From Balaenoptera acutorostrata (lineage: Eukaryota > Chordata > Mammalia > Artiodactyla > Balaenopteridae), in the NCBI RefSeq assembly GCF_949987535.1, contig NC_080077.1, positions 39,202,561-39,266,560 on the forward strand: 64,000 nucleotides of DNA, written 5' to 3'. A program made the translations under genes and the position numbers. This document shows positions 35,160-49,070 of the stretch, piece by piece. The notes beneath the pieces are model-generated. The model saw only the letters and a list, made by a program, of their open reading frames with translations. It did no database searches and had not been told where the DNA came from. Each line of letters begins with the position of its first letter. Position 1 is the first letter of the stretch.

Positions 35160-35440
35160 CAACAGAAGAGAAGAAATGTGAGTTTAATAGCAAAAATGGT
35201 GTGTGAAAATTCCAGATTTTATTTGGAAATATCAGTGTAAACACATGACTTTGACATTTCATATTTCTTGGCCAAATCCAACTCAATGAGCACACCTGAT
35301 GACCAAATTTTAGTCTCAAAATACCATTTCCCAATAAAAGGAACTGTGATTCCATCAAGAAGTGGCTGATTCCATACTTGGCAAAAGATACAAAACTTAC
35401 TTTGGACATTTTTTTGTGCCTCAAACAAGAAACTATCAAA
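35160..35440. mobile_element. Old L1M-type 3' region fragment
   Basis: On the minus strand the sequence includes 'gaggcacaaaaaaatgtcc', 'gtaagttttgtatc', 'gatggaatcacagttcctt', 'attgggaaatggtattttgag' and 'ggtgtgctcattgagttgg', the word order I remember from old L1M 3' regions. No intact reading frame. Orientation relative to the L1 sense strand is not certain. Confidence 0.45.
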
Positions 35441-38400
35441 TTATGGAACAGACATGCATGTTGAAGTATTTATGGATCTGGGATTAAGAATTTAAGTATC
35501 TAGGATTTGCTTTAAAATATTAACTAAACTAGAAAAAAGAAAAGATAAATGTGGGAGAGAAGAAATATAAATAAAACTGGTAAAATGATAACTATTGAAG
35601 CTAGGTGTGGTGGATTTATATTGTGTCATTTTGGCTAGGATAAAACCATGTTTTCTAGAATTCCCTCCCCTGCATAGTTGTGGGTTTGTGTGAGCCAGAA
35701 GGATCATTGTGTGCGAGATTTGAGAGGCAGAGGCAAGCAGGACCAGGGAGGTCATTGCAGGGGACCAGGTGCAGTTGCACACGCCTGGTGTCACTGATCC
35801 CTTGACTCACCTTGTTGACATGGGACAGCAGCTGCTCCTGCAGCGACCCCAGCACCTGCCAGAGCTTCCTTTGGCTTCTTCACTCCTGGCCTAGGTACAT
35901 ATTTAGCTCCATGAGAAGGGTGACAGATTCTCCTCTTTGAAGAGGGAAGTTTGGAGGTCGTAGGACTGATGCAGTTTCCAGTGTGTTCTCTCAGCCCTCA
36001 CAGGCTCGAGATTCCACTGCTTCCTCTACTTTTTGCCCATGTTTTCTTCCTGAGTGCCTCTTCTTTTGTCTTCAGGCCCCAACACCACAGACATAAGTAA
36101 AAATCTTTCATAGTGTGATGAATATTAGAGGTACCATGGGAATTTTATGAATCCAGCTTTTTATTTTGCCATAGTCTGAGGAGTGTTCACTGAGGGTAAG
36201 GATAAAAGGTTACAGGGAATTTCAACCTCTGTATATGGTCTATGTTAAAAATCTAGTGGAAGGAAAATCTATGCAGAGACACTTGATTTTGAAGTTAAAT
36301 CATTTATGTAATTCAGGGCAGGTGATTACATACAACTTTTTTAAAGTTTTTATACTTTTAAAATATAACATCTGTTATTGAGTATGGCAATATCCTGGTA
36401 CTCACTCATTTGTAAAAGAAGGCATTTAAACATAGCAAAATGAGATTTCATCATACTGTTTTCTCTACAGAAGCATCTGAAAGATGCCTTATAGAAGTAT
36501 CTCACAAATTACTCATGACTGAATTATCTGGTCTGAAATGAACTGACCTAATATTTATATTTCTTGCTAAATCACACAATGTAAATTAAATAAATATAAA
36601 AATCATTTTAACCTATATATTCGATTTCAAAGAAATTTTGCAACATAGATTAAATTTCATATTTTTGTCCATGCGAGAATCCTTGAAATAACATTACACA
36701 CTGCATATAAAGTTATTTAATGGAAAGCATGTACTACAGCAGTTGAATTTAATTTTCATTGGCCTCCAGTCCATTTCATTATTATTTTTACCTTTGCTTC
36801 TCCCAAATCTCTATCAGTTAGCCAGGTCCACTCCTATTAACTCTTTACTGTAAATTATTTTAAAGGGCTACTGTAAGTGGTTTTAAAGAGAGGCTATTAA
36901 AAAATGAGCCTCTCAAAATATTTCTCGGGTGGAAAAGTTTTTTAGAAAAGCTGTTTTAGGGCCACAATTTTTCACTGTTCTGGTTACAACGAAAGTGGTT
37001 TATCAGATACCAAAATAGCAGTTGTTGTCTCTGGAACTGAAGCAATCTTACAAACATACAGCTATCTTCTGAATTTTTCAAGAGAAAATAATGGGAAGAT
37101 TTTGTAATTCCAATTAGTGTGCCTTTTACGAACTTCAATTGGAAGGATGTAAATACAGCTTAGAGGTCAAATATGGAGGAATAATGTTTCTGCATCAAAC
37201 ATTTCTTGAATTCTTGACTTCCTTGGATGTGTTACTTCCTATTTCTCTTGTACTGGCATTACCTTCAATTTGAAATGAAATAGAGAGTATGAAAACAATA
37301 AAGCTTTCTCTTGTGGGAGAAAAAAGGCATAGAAGAGACTCTAAGAGATTGAAAGGCTCTCCACTGGGATGATAACAATTAAAGATGACAGTTCTGACAT
37401 CACTGAGTTCAGACAAGTATGTTCAAGGCAATTGGTCTAACCTATGAGAAATTGGAAGTGACTTCAGACTGGACCTAAAACACTTTACAGTACAATGTCT
37501 TGAGTAAACGTCACTTTGATGAAGACATTGACCTTTATAGTAGATGTAAAAGTACATATTTTTGTTTGTTATTTCTTAAATATCTGTGCCTAGCATTATC
37601 AATGCTTGAGACTCCAGGGCACAAAGATTCAGAGGGCTATTAAATTCACTGTGAGTGCTTTTTGTTTTAAATGTGTCCTTGTTAAAAATAAACTAAATTA
37701 AATCAGTATTTCAACCTTATATCCTTAGGAAATAGTTGACTGTTATGAATGATGCCAAATCTCAAGTCTAAACTGTTTAATAAGAATTTGTATTCTCTCA
37801 GCTACATTGCTGCATACAAGAAACTTATTAACATAATGGAGACAAACATAGTGGAGACAACCATTGTTTTCAAATCATTTGATTTTTTTTGTCTTTTGTC
37901 TCATTTTTCTTACCTGCATATCCCTTCCTCCCCTCATGGTGGATGGCATGGGGATGGGAAAACATATCTGTAGCTCTGTTTAGCACTGGTAAAGTTCTAA
38001 GGAGTTCTGTTTACCCTGAACAAAGACTAAGTAATATCACAGTACTTCAAGCAAGAATTGTCATGTAACTCAGAGCATATTAAATGATGCATAATTTGCT
38101 AATATTTTTCTTAACTTGATCAAAATTTCACCAACAGAAACCAAAGTATTCAAACACTTACGTGCAACAGGAAGGAGAAGCTAGTCACTTAAAATAGTAA
38201 TTTAGGTCTGGAAAATCACTACTATACATTCTGAAACAGCATCCCTCACATATCAAAATTAGAAACATCTAGATAGCAAGCCCAAAAATGGCAGCATTAT
38301 GTTAATTATATTACACTTAAATAGGATATTGCATACAATAGATGCAAAATAATTGTCTTGAAAGAAGAGTTTTATATTTTTAGTCAACTCCATATTGAGT

Positions 38401-39204
38401 ACCACCGTGTAAGATACACACATCAACATATATACAAGTCGAATTTTTTCTAACTTAGGTAGCATTTATGACACTTAAAAAAAAATCCTTAGCTCAGTTT
38501 AGATCCAAATATTTAGATGTGAATATTTTCTGCGAGGTAAGGGGCAAGCACTAGTTGTTTCATGAGGCCTGATGAAAGCAGTGTTTGGATTTCACAGACC
38601 CTGCCAATGTTGCCTGTGAGGACGCAGTGACTAAGGGTAATATTTATCGCAGCCTACATTGATAGAGCACTACCATAAGTTTGAATTAAATGATTCTGAA
38701 GACTGAATTAATAATTACCTAACATTTACCATATCCTTTACTCTGCTTTAGGTGCTTTACACCAAGAAATTTATGTACAATGAGGTTGAGTGAAGCTCAA
38801 TAAGTACCATTTGGCAGAGACTCGTGGGCAGAAGGGTCAGAAGATGCCTGGGACCCCTATTCTCTGGCTATCCTGTGGAGTGGCTCAGATAGATACGTAT
38901 GGGCCAATCTAGAGTTTCACCTCTGAGTTGCTCTTTCCTTTGTTAAGGAATGCAAGAGGGCAGCCTTATAGTTGGTAGGTAACTCCTTTGGGAATGGATA
39001 CCATACAGTAAGAACTAAGGTCCCAAACACCCAAGGGGATACTGGAAATGACAGTTGTGCAGCATTTGGAGACCTTGAGAAAAGGTGAGATCATACACAG
39101 CCTTCTGCTGAGGGGTGGGGTAGCCTCCGGCCCCAGCTAGCAAACGGGAAAGAGCCTCTGGGTCATTCAGGATTCAAAGCCAATCTTACATATTTCTCCA
39201 CATT

Positions 39205-39335
39205 GACGTTTATTAATCACCAGACACTGTACTATGTGACTTGAATGTATTATCTCATTAATACTGATGACAACCTTGTAAGTATTGTTACTCTTATTGT
39301 TGTTGTACAGTCCAGCAAACTGAAGCACAGAGTAC
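39205..39335 (-). mobile_element. MIR fragment
   Basis: Reverse-orientation MIR: 'attaatcaccagacactgta', 'tgtattatctcattaat', 'tgatgacaaccttgtaag' and 'ttgttgtacag'...'aactgaagcacag' follow the reversed MIR core. Short and diverged. Confidence 0.6.
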
Positions 39336-40004
39336 TTTGGTTTTGTATCACACTGTATAATACTGTTTGCCAGAACTGGGCATATTATAAATTGAGGTCT
39401 GAGAAGGCTGAATATAGAGGTAACAGGCATAAGGGGTTGAAGTCTTAGTTTAGAATAGTGACTTTGGAAAAGCAGGGATGTCAAAGAAATTTACAGACAT
39501 GGCGAAAGTTAATCTTCTCAACATCACACAGCATTTAGGTGGGGTAAGCACTAAGACTCAGTGAGGTGAATAAAGCACTCACCCTGAGTGCCAAATTTAA
39601 GAGGCTCCAAAAAACTCAGTAGTTAAGATACATAATATTTTAATACAATCCCTAACATTTAAAAACTAATGCAAAAATCTGGGATGAACAAAATATCAAA
39701 ATTTTAAATAAAGACAGAAGCATTGTTACTGATTTTTCCTTTTGTCTCTGGCTTCAATATGGCGTGGTTCAGCACTAGGTAGGAGAGCTGCACTTGACTC
39801 AAGTTCTTTCATTTTTAGCCTTTGCCTTCCTCAGTGAGTCAGTCCTCATGGTTATAAGACGCTATAGCAGTTCCAGGCTTTATATTCTCATGCAGCAAAG
39901 TCCTTGTTCCCCCTTTGAACAGAAAGAAAAGCCCTCCCAGAATCTCTCATCCAACATCTTACTACAGAACCAATTGTGAATTCATGGTTTTGTTTGTTTG
40001 TTTT

Positions 40005-40255
40005 TTGATTGCAGTGTTGCATAGTAGTTGAGTCATACTCTGGATGATGAAAAATCTGGCTCCATTACTTACTAGCTATGCAGCCTTAGGTATTTTATTT
40101 AAATTCCCTCTGTCTCAGTTTTCTTATATTTAAAATAGAGATGTCTACCTCATTGGGTTTTTGAAAGGAAAAAGTGAGTTAGTATACATAAAGTTCTTAG
40201 AATGGTACCTGGCAGGTAATATACACCCTAAAAGTGTTAGCTACTACAATTTTTA
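40005..40255 (+). mobile_element. MIR SINE
   Basis: MIR on the + strand: 'gcatagtagttgagtcatac', 'ttacttactagctatgcag', 'ctctgtctcagttttcttat', 'gtctacctcattgggttt', 'agttcttagaatggtacctgg' and 'aaaagtgttagctac'. Nearly full length. Confidence 0.8.
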
Positions 40256-41079
40256 TGATGATCCTCATTTTAATGTATGTAATTTAACTCATGGAAACGT
40301 GAAAGGTAGAAAAGTACAATTAAAAAAGAAAACATCTATAAAAGGTTTAGTTGCATTGTATAATATTATCCCCACTGTTATAATTTGGATGTGATGTCTG
40401 AGAGAAGGAATAAGAATTAACTTGAGGACTACTATCTTTTTAAAGATATATCTATATCCATATCTATATATGTTTTTAAAGTTGTTTTCCATGTGACTGA
40501 AAATCAGAAGCTGGTCTCAAGATAGCAAAATATTTTTTTCATGAAAATAACCTGGTTTGACTATTTTAGAACCAGGCAATATACATGTCTGCAAAGTGTA
40601 TATATAGTGCATTTAAGCATAAGGATAATTAAACTGATATCTATTTTGTTGGATTTTATTGTTAAGTTCCTCAGTGAACACTTAGAAAGAAGAGGAATGG
40701 GGAAATGGTCTCAATCTATTCAGATCATAAAAATCCCATTTGCAATGTTCTTCCATTAGATATAAAATATACTAGTGCTAAAAATGCCTTTAATGGTACC
40801 AGTACAGTCCAGTTCCTTACATATAATTCTTTTAAAATTCTCAAATGCAATTATAAAATTCCACTTCATTTCCTTTCTCTAAGGTTTAATCTCACCTTTC
40901 AGACTACCGTATCTTGCTCACATGACACTCACCAGAATGCAGTGAAATAAGGTCCAAAGAGTAAAGTTATGTTGTGACTGAATCATGGAGGTAGGTTTCC
41001 CTGAGACCAGTTGTAACTTGGCACCCTTGTGATGGGTTGTGAATCCTCCAAAATTAAAAATTTCCCCAGAAATCTTATC

Positions 41080-42225
41080 TCTAATATTATTTGTCCCTGT
41101 CTATGGCATCTTACCCATCAGTATAAAAATGGAACGTTCTCCCCACTTGAACAACATAAGCAATGGAAACCCCACTATGATTCTAGTCCTTCAACTATTG
41201 CCCAATCTCTGTCATTTACTTTACAGTAAAATATACTTACTACCTCTAAATTCTTCCCATTTAGTCTTGAATGTATTTCGCTGAAATTGCCCTTTGAAGG
41301 TCACCAGTGACATCCTCATCATTAAGTCTAAAGCTCTATCCTCAGTCTTCATCTTTCTTGACCTATCAGCAACATTTGCCAACTGCTCACTTTATCCTCA
41401 CAGAAACAATTTCTTGACTTGATATCTAGTACATTATACTCTTTTTTTTCTGCCTCTCAATTAATCTCCCTCTGTGTCTCTTTGTCTCTGTCTGTCTCTC
41501 TTCTCTCCTCAGAATCCATTGCTGGTTCTTCCTCATCTCTCTGACTTATCTCACTGTTTTGTAAATGTTGGAGTGTTCCTAGGTCCACTCCCTTAGTGAT
41601 CACATTCAGTGAATGCTTCCTATTCTTTATTGAATTTCCAAGTTTCCGTCTTCAGCTAGAACTTCATTTTTGTAGAACATATTGAGCTATACAGATGTCT
41701 ACATCTCCACAAAGAGGTCTAATAGACAACTCAAGTTTAACAAGTTTAAAACTCAGCTACTTAAATATTCTGTGCAACAAACCCTGTTTCTCTCCAGTCC
41801 TCCCCATTTCAGTAAATGGTATTTTCATCCTTCCAGTTTCTCAAACCAAAAACCTTGAAGTTATTCCATACCCCTCTGTTTCTCTCACATCCAACAGCCA
41901 CACTGTCAGTCTATACATTAATTCTATCTTTTAGATACACTCAGAATCTGATCACACCTCACCACACAAACTGGTACCACCCATATAGAAATCACCATCT
42001 TCTTTCCCTTGGATTATGGATTATTTCATTTGGCTCCTTACTGATCTCCCTGTTTCCAACCAGGCATTCTTTCAATCCTCAACATGGCGAATGAAGTTAC
42101 ATAAATCAAATCACTTTTTCCTCTGCTCAGAACTTCCAATGACTTCCTATCTCAATCAGAGTAAAAACCTAATTTTGGCATACTTAACCCTTAGAAAGTA
42201 TAATATGTTGATATAATTCTAGTCC
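41080..42225 (+). mobile_element. L2 LINE ORF fragment (1.1 kb)
   Basis: The longest L2 piece here. In order: 'ttcaactattgcccaatctc', 'tgaaggtcaccagtgacatc', 'ttgacctatcagcaacattt', 'gttggagtgttcctaggtcc', 'ttcagtaaatggtattttc', 'aaccaaaaaccttgaag', 'ctgatctccctgtttccaac' and 'ctcagaacttccaatgac'. These correspond to the reverse transcriptase half of the L2 ORF2. Frames are broken throughout. A T/C-rich tract at 41440-41510 is a local expansion. Confidence 0.75.
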
Positions 42226-42685
42226 CTTAAGATGTCAAAGGGAGAAGAATCCCTGAAAAGCTTAGTTTTTAAAATTAAGGAAAACATAAATCTAAAAATT
42301 TAATTACAGATTGGTGAAAAATCAGGTGCAACTTAGACCATATTTCTAGATATATCACCTCTTCAATCAGATCTTAAAGGCTACCCTTAACCCTTCAGAG
42401 CAACTTTCATGTAACTTGAATGAGAATAACAACATGTTGGAAATCCCTAATATGTCTTTTTTCTTGCTTGCATTTTTATTATTTAATCTTTTATTTCACA
42501 AACAGTTTATATCTCCTAGGATATAAGCAAAGGAAGATTTACAGACTTCAGTTTTTCCTAATTCTATCCATTGAAGTTACTAGAAGTAACTCAAATGTGT
42601 TAAAAGAAGAAATCAGGAAAAGCAGCTTTTCTTAGTTTCTTTGGGAATAATTACAAAACTTCTCTTTGTTTTTAATTACTTTTAG

Positions 42686-42850
42686 CAAGCTCTATTTCCA
42701 AGATGGGCTCAGATCCTCTAAAACTTGTACATGACGCTGTGGAGGAAACCACGGACTGGGTCTATGGCTTCTTTTCTTTGTTGTCTGACATCATCTCGTC
42801 TGAGGGTGATGAAGAAGATAATGATGATGGAGACAAGGACACTGATAAAG
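42686..42850 (+). CDS. TRDN: TRDN exon 3 (lumenal, acidic segment)
   Basis: This 165-bp exon encodes triadin residues about 78-133: (A)SSISKMGSDPLKLVHDAV, then EETTDWVYGFFSLLSDIISS, then the acidic run EGDEEDNDDGDKDTDK(G). The acceptor is 'aattacttttag', and the donor 'gataaag|gtacaa' is weaker than consensus (GTACAA). Both ends are phase 1. This region lies in the SR lumen directly after the transmembrane helix. It matches mammalian triadin with conservative changes only (for example SKM where I recall AKI in human, and GDEEDND where human has DDEEDDD). Intron 3 is only 1.04 kb. Confidence 0.97.
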
Positions 42851-43889
42851 GTACAAAGAGCATAGAGATATATCTAACTGCTAGGACCGATGATTGATAT
42901 GCATTACAATAGTTTGCTTAAGTTTAAGCACAAATGAGCACTTGGCTAAACCAAAGAGTGCAAATAGCCTATCAACAGGCTGCCAAACTCAGTAAGTTGG
43001 TCTCTATATGGCTTTCATCTTATAGCTTATCTGCCATTATGGCAAAGATGTCAAAATTAAATGCTACATTAGAGTAGCAATATAGTAGAGAGGGACTTAT
43101 TATACAATCCTACAGAACCACAATAGAAACTCACATTTATATGCTTCTTTGGGAACAAAAAATGGCTGCTATTTCCCAAGTTGGAAAACTAAATATACGT
43201 ATAAATATGTTATACATATAATTCATATTTACAGTCAAATAGAGAAAGCAATCCTACTAAAATCACAATGAAAGTTAATTAATTGAATCAAATGGAGGTG
43301 TAGAACGCAGGGGCACATTCTAAATGCCACAACCATTATGCAACTAACCTATTTACTCTCTAGAATGTATTGATGATCAAAAGGAAATAACAAACTTAAA
43401 CCACATGTAAACTGCTATTGAGTGGATGTGAAAAGAACAAAGCATTGTGATTCTGCTTTTTTAGATGGCATTTTTAAGATCAGCCTTACTCATCAGAAAT
43501 TACATATTCAGCCTTGACTACCAGGAAAGCTCTTATTATTTTAGTCCTTTCTATGACTTTGTCTGAATTTGTATTTTTTGGCTCCTGTGAGAGGTCGAGA
43601 TGAACAATAAAGGACTGAAATGAACATGAAATACGAACTATAATGTATAATTTGGATCACTGCCACAATTTTATTGAACTCATAAAAGTGAAACTATCTC
43701 AAATAAATGTACATAGGCAAAGTGTATACTTAAAAATTGGAATTTGGAAGGCAAAGTAAGATATGGACTACTATTATCAAAACTAATAGATGGTTTTTTA
43801 AAAATGAATGAAAGAAAATGGGAAAACAGAGAGGCAATATTATGCTCTGCTGAAAGTTTTTCTAATTTACTGTTTTTGCCTTGGTTTAG
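42851..43889 (+). other. TRDN: TRDN intron 3 (1.04 kb)
   Basis: A short intron between exons 3 and 4, GT at 42851-42852 and AG at 43888-43889. It is AT-rich. I recognise no transposon or other feature in it. Confidence 0.9.
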
Positions 43890-43922
43890 GAGAAGTAGAG
43901 GAGCCTCCCTTGAAAAAAAAAG
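43890..43922 (+). CDS. TRDN: TRDN exon 4 (33 bp)
   Basis: A micro-exon encoding (G)EVEEPPLKKK(E), matching the triadin segment after the acidic run. The acceptor is 'gccttggtttag' and the donor is 'aaaaaaaaag|gttagt'. Both ends are phase 1, so it can be skipped without a frame change. The nine-A run at its 3' end (43913-43921) gives the triple lysine. The exon was identified by position, phase and peptide, since it is too short for ORF detection. Confidence 0.93.
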
Positions 43923-46900
43923 GTTAGTTGTGTTGACCTTTGAAAAAAAGTATTTTTCTTTTATGGTAATATTGATTTTCACCATAACTTAAATAGATTT
44001 TACTTTGTTATAGACAATTTATTTTTAATGTAGAGTTTTTGTTTAATGGTTAGATTAAGATTTATAGTTAGGAGAAGAAATACTCGATTCTTTCCAATGA
44101 AGCTAATCCCATCATTTTTAAGTTGATTATTTAATTAATGCCTTCGTCAGTAGATGTGCAAATCAATCTACACACTGATCAATGTGAATTTGAATTGCAG
44201 GAATGAGAGGTGAATTCTATAGTTTTCTAAATGGCCCAGAAGATGAGGATGCCCGTGATCTTTATTATCCTCACTGTGGCCAGATATATTGATTTTAAAT
44301 TTTTATTCTTTTTCTTATGTTATTGTCAGTATTATTTTTCAATTTTAGGTGATATCTACTGGACAGGGTAGCTGAGATAGTGTGGAGGATAATAATCTTG
44401 AAGGCACAGGCATATGCAGTCAGTATGTATTATGTGTCATCCCAAAGCAGCAGAGTCATCTGGGTGAGCTTGGCTATGGTTTACAGGGATTCCTTGAAGG
44501 AATAAGCAACGTCGTCAGTCACTGAACGGAATGATCACAAATCCAAAAGATGGGAGCAATACGACTGGGAAAAAGGGGTTATAACTGTGGGGCAAAAGCC
44601 TCAGAGATTTTTACAGGAAGGGGTAGGAATTATGTCTAGAAGGAATAATAGGGAGCCAAGGATACCATCCTGAGGTATATTTGGTATGAGATAGAAACAT
44701 AAAAGCCAGACTTAATACAGTTAGTTATTGCTGCACATGTTGGGCATTAGCTCTTGGGAATATTTATTACAGAGGAGAACTTGCTGGCCTCTGTTGCTAT
44801 CTCCCTAGACCTACTGTGAATGCAAACAGTAGGATCCAAATTTGGAGCTTCGGCCTTGCCTGACAGATGATGATAACCTCACTTCTTGGGATAAAATCTA
44901 CTTAGTGTGTGTGTCAATTTGGAAAATTTGAATCTGTAACTTGCCCAGTAAAAGGTGAAGTAGTGAAACTCAAGTGTGGAACTGCCATTCAGAAATGAAA
45001 GTGTTTATGAAACTATTGAGAGCAGAAATGATGGGTTGCCCTACTCACAAATCCATGATGAGAACCCAAGAACTCAAGACATTCTTAAGTCATCAAATCC
45101 AGGTATAGAGAATCTAGATTAGTTTATAAATTTCTTGAGGTAAAAAGCAGAGTCTTTTTATAGCTGATCTCCAATGGATACTGCCCAGAACATAGTCAAA
45201 GTTTAAGCTAATGAGTTACCAGTCGTGGTCTGGAATTTACAGCTTGTATATATATTTATTCCATTTGAATATAGAAGAGTGAAAAACAAATATTTTCTTA
45301 TTTATAAATTAAATTCTACAAGAATATCATATAAGATCATATTCTCCATAAATCAATATCTAGCATTTAATATAGAATCTGTTCATTGCTCTTTATTTGA
45401 ATTTCCTGGTGGGATTATTTTAAAATTAAGTTTTATGAAATGATTAGCATAAGTTGCAAGTGCACACAAAACTGTTTAATTATTGTTTTAAAATTATTGT
45501 ATTGCTTTATCAAATCAACAGAAAAACTATTAAATAGTTGTTTAAGATACTTTTTTAAAATGTCAGTAATGATCATTAGTTAAAGCAGTCGAAGGGATAT
45601 TTAAAACCATGTACACTAATGTCTAAAAGGAGAACTGACTAAAGTCACCTGAATATATTTTCTTAATATTATCATTTACAGAGTTACATGAGAAAATGGA
45701 CATTTAAAGTAACATCTTATAGATCCTACCTTGGGTACAGAGGCTGTAATAAACATTAGTTATAAAAGAAATATATTTAATTACAATTATTTTTTATTTA
45801 AAACCTTTTCTTTTGTAGAGTCATAGAAACAATGAGTTTTAAATCAGTATGTGATATTTTACAAAGCATTTCTAATACATATTCTGCTTTTAAAAGTATA
45901 TTTTTAATGTTATTATTAGGGAAGAGATTCTATGAGCTTATCTCTATCTTACGATGAATTATTTTATAAATTCTATATTTTAAAATAGTGGTTTAAGAAG
46001 TTTTTTAGGTTTTTCTGATAATCTAGAATTATATCCTCTTAAAATATTTGATTTTCACCTGTCTAAATGAGTCTTTATTAGTCTCTTCATTAGTATTCTT
46101 TCCCATTCAGACACATTCAATAATATTTAGCCATTTTATATTACCTAATTATCAGGCTGTGACACTGTTTATTCGACTGTCCTGTGTCTATATGAAGCAT
46201 TTTATTTAAATGTGCTTAAAATGTTGGTTTCATTTGTTCAGTTATTGCTATTTTTACCAAAATAAAAATTTAGCTACCTTGTTATTTGTGGGTGGAGTTT
46301 GCAGTTCTAATTTGATATGGAATAACAGTACAGTCAAATAATCTCAGGGCTGCCGGGTTGATTATTAAACAGATTATTAATATGGATGAAATTTTTGAAT
46401 CTGTTCTTCTGTGGCTTATGTTGTTCTATATAAATATAGCTTTAGGGTATTAAGTGTAGTACCTAGTGTCTTACATTCTTCATGCATATTTACTTTTCAA
46501 CTTGTCAAAATTTTTAAATATTAAATTCTATTTCAAATACTCCAGGATGCAGGCTGAAGGCACTGAATCATTGTAAAATATTACATTTTTATTGTATAAT
46601 TATTTAAAACATAACTATGAAAACCAATACCATTGTAAATTATATATTCTGGAACAATTCTGTGCTATGTAGGGTGGGTGTGCTTTGTTTACCTAGAATC
46701 AGCCTGTTGAGTAGCATTCTTCACACCAGGGTACATATCATGGACATGTTAACACCACATTTTCCAAGGGATAAACGAGTGAGGATAGCATCAAAGGAAT
46801 CAAATTACATTTGTATGCTTTCCTACAATTGATCTGCCTGAGAACATATCCAAGGTTATCATAGTAATTCTTCTATGTTACGAGATAAAGAAGTGTCTTT

Positions 46901-48159
46901 CACACATCTTCAAATTGCTAGAATGCCAACCAAAGAGACCAATAGGCCTTCCTGTCCTATCTTGCATATATCTGCTAAAGGAGAGGCATGGTGCTGATAC
47001 TCAGGTGTTCTGTGTCATGATGTGATGTTCTGAAGTCAGAGATAAGGTAGAGTGGGGAGATGGGAACAATGGCAAGTTTCATTTAATGATTTTGCCTTTT
47101 ATTTAGCTGAATAATGTGAAAGAGTGCATTGCTCTTGAGGGACACTCCCTTGAGAGCAAAACAGAAAGAACATCCATAGGAAATACTGAAAGCTAAAAAT
47201 GGTTTTTAAAAATTTAAATGTAAGCAGTTCTTTTCAGTTATTCTCAATATTTGTTCCTAGGAAGTGTCACTGTTTTGAAACTACTTTGAAACAATCAAAG
47301 CAGTGTAGGTTAGTGACACTAATTCTTTTAAATATAACTGGGATATTTCTAAGGCAACCAGACTGTTAAAGATGCATTGAATAAACCCATGGATGTCACA
47401 TTTCTGTGATTCATTTCAGACTAATTCTGTATTGTTCAAAAAGAACCTCTTACTAACAAAAAAAAACCCACTATATGCTAGCTGGCTGCTCAATAAGTAT
47501 ATATATGTAAATGTATAGATTTAATATATATTCTACTTTGCCTATAAATTATAAAATTTTATCATGATATCTAACAAAATTATTGGAGTTATTTCTTTTA
47601 TATTTGCAACTTTAAAAATTATTCCCAAAAGTAAAACATCAAAATTTGGTATCCCCCTAACATGCATATTTCAGGAATATCAAACTTTTAAAAATACTCC
47701 TAGCTCCATAAACAACTAAAAATTTTACTTACATGGTACCTGACATTAGTTCAAGTAAAATAATGTGCAGTGGAATATTGGTTTGTCTTGTTTTCTAACT
47801 TATTGTAAAATAAATGTATTACATTAAATCCAAATAATTTAAATATTTTTATCTACTTTTAATAACATATATTCCAAATATGTTGCAAAATTTATTACTT
47901 TCATAATAATTTCCTCAAAATACACACTAAAATTTTTTTTGAACTGAAAAGCAAAATTATATTTTTTTGAAAAAAGGTAAGTTTGATTTACGTAAGAAAT
48001 TTGAAAACAAAGGCTGGCTTTGCCCATTAGTTAACATGGCAAACATTTTCCATAAATTAAGTGAGTGGCAGCACCAAAGTTTAGATGAAATATACCTAAA
48101 GCAAGAACTACAATTGAAACATAAAGCAGTATCATTTTATCCTAAATTATTACATTCTA

Positions 48160-48430
48160 CAATTTTTATTGAGTTATAATTAACATACAATATTATATTA
48201 GTTTCAGGTGTACAAAATAGTGATTCAGTATTTTTATGCATTATGAAATGTTCACTGCAGTAAAACCAATTACTATCCATCACTATACAAAGTTGCTACA
48301 AAATTATGGACTATATTCCCTATGTGTACATTACATTCCTGTGATTTTTTTGTTTTATGTCTGGAAGTTTATACTTCTTAATCCCTTTCATCTATTTCAT
48401 CTGGCCCTCTCCCCCCACCCCCCACCCCCC
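48160..48430 (-). mobile_element. Old L1 (L1M-type) 3' end
   Basis: Reversed L1 3' end: 'atttttattgagttataatt', 'tagtttcaggtgtacaaaat', 'agtgattcagtatttttatg', 'accaattactatccatcac' and a C-rich 'ctctccccccaccccccac' near 48410-48430. More diverged than the young L1 3' ends in this window. Confidence 0.65.
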
Positions 48431-49070
48431 AGCAATCACCAGTTTGTTCTCTGTATCTATTGGAATATAAAAAATAAAATAAACAAACAAAACAAAGCAG
48501 AAACAACAAAAAACAAGCAACCAAATTAAAAACTGGGCAGAAGAGCTAAATAAACAGTATATTTTAAAACGAAGTTAAAAATATATGTCTATTCAGCATA
48601 GGCAGCTTAGCATTTTTCTATTTCTTTTTCAAAAAAAAGATACTGGTTTCTTACAAACCTAATATGATTTTTCTTTCATATTTCTATATTAACATTCATG
48701 TGATGAGGACTTTTCAGATTATGTAAACATTCATAAAAGTATAATTTTTACTGGGGATAGAGTTTTTTAATTTTTTGTACTAACATTTCTAAGTGCAGCG
48801 TAATGGATATACTTATCTCTTTTTACAGTTTATTCTTACTTAAACCTTAGTCTATAGTAAGTCTGTATATAAGAATAATCATTACAGCATTTATGTTCTT
48901 TGAAATATGTAATTTTAGGAGACAATAATAGTCTCTTAACAAGAAATTACATTTTATAATGTCACTTTCTGACATCTAGCTTTAAAGTTAAGAAAGAATA
49001 CTTTTAGTCCTTCGGACCCATACATACACATTTTTTGGGGAAGGAAAAATTGATCTTCAATTTTAGGGAC

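Larger units (their letters stand above)
12849..42685 (+). other. TRDN: TRDN intron 2 (29.8 kb)
   Basis: It begins GTAAGA at 12849 and ends 'gtttttaattacttttag' at 42685. It contains the full-length L1, eight of the ten SINEs, and many L2, MIR and LTR remnants listed separately. Long stretches where I recognise nothing are 13720-14735, 24250-25150, 26260-27550, 27610-28165, 30850-32480, 32830-33800, 34800-35150, 35450-39200 (AT-rich, with an unclassified GC-richer block at 35600-36100), 39340-40000, 40260-41080 and 42230-42680. No coding exon of TRDN or of another gene is visible in it. Confidence 0.85.

Noticed and set aside
42703..42897. A separate small gene beginning at the ATG in TRDN exon 3
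   Set aside because: The frame is TRDN exon 3 itself read past its donor into the intron. The splice borders and peptide fit triadin.
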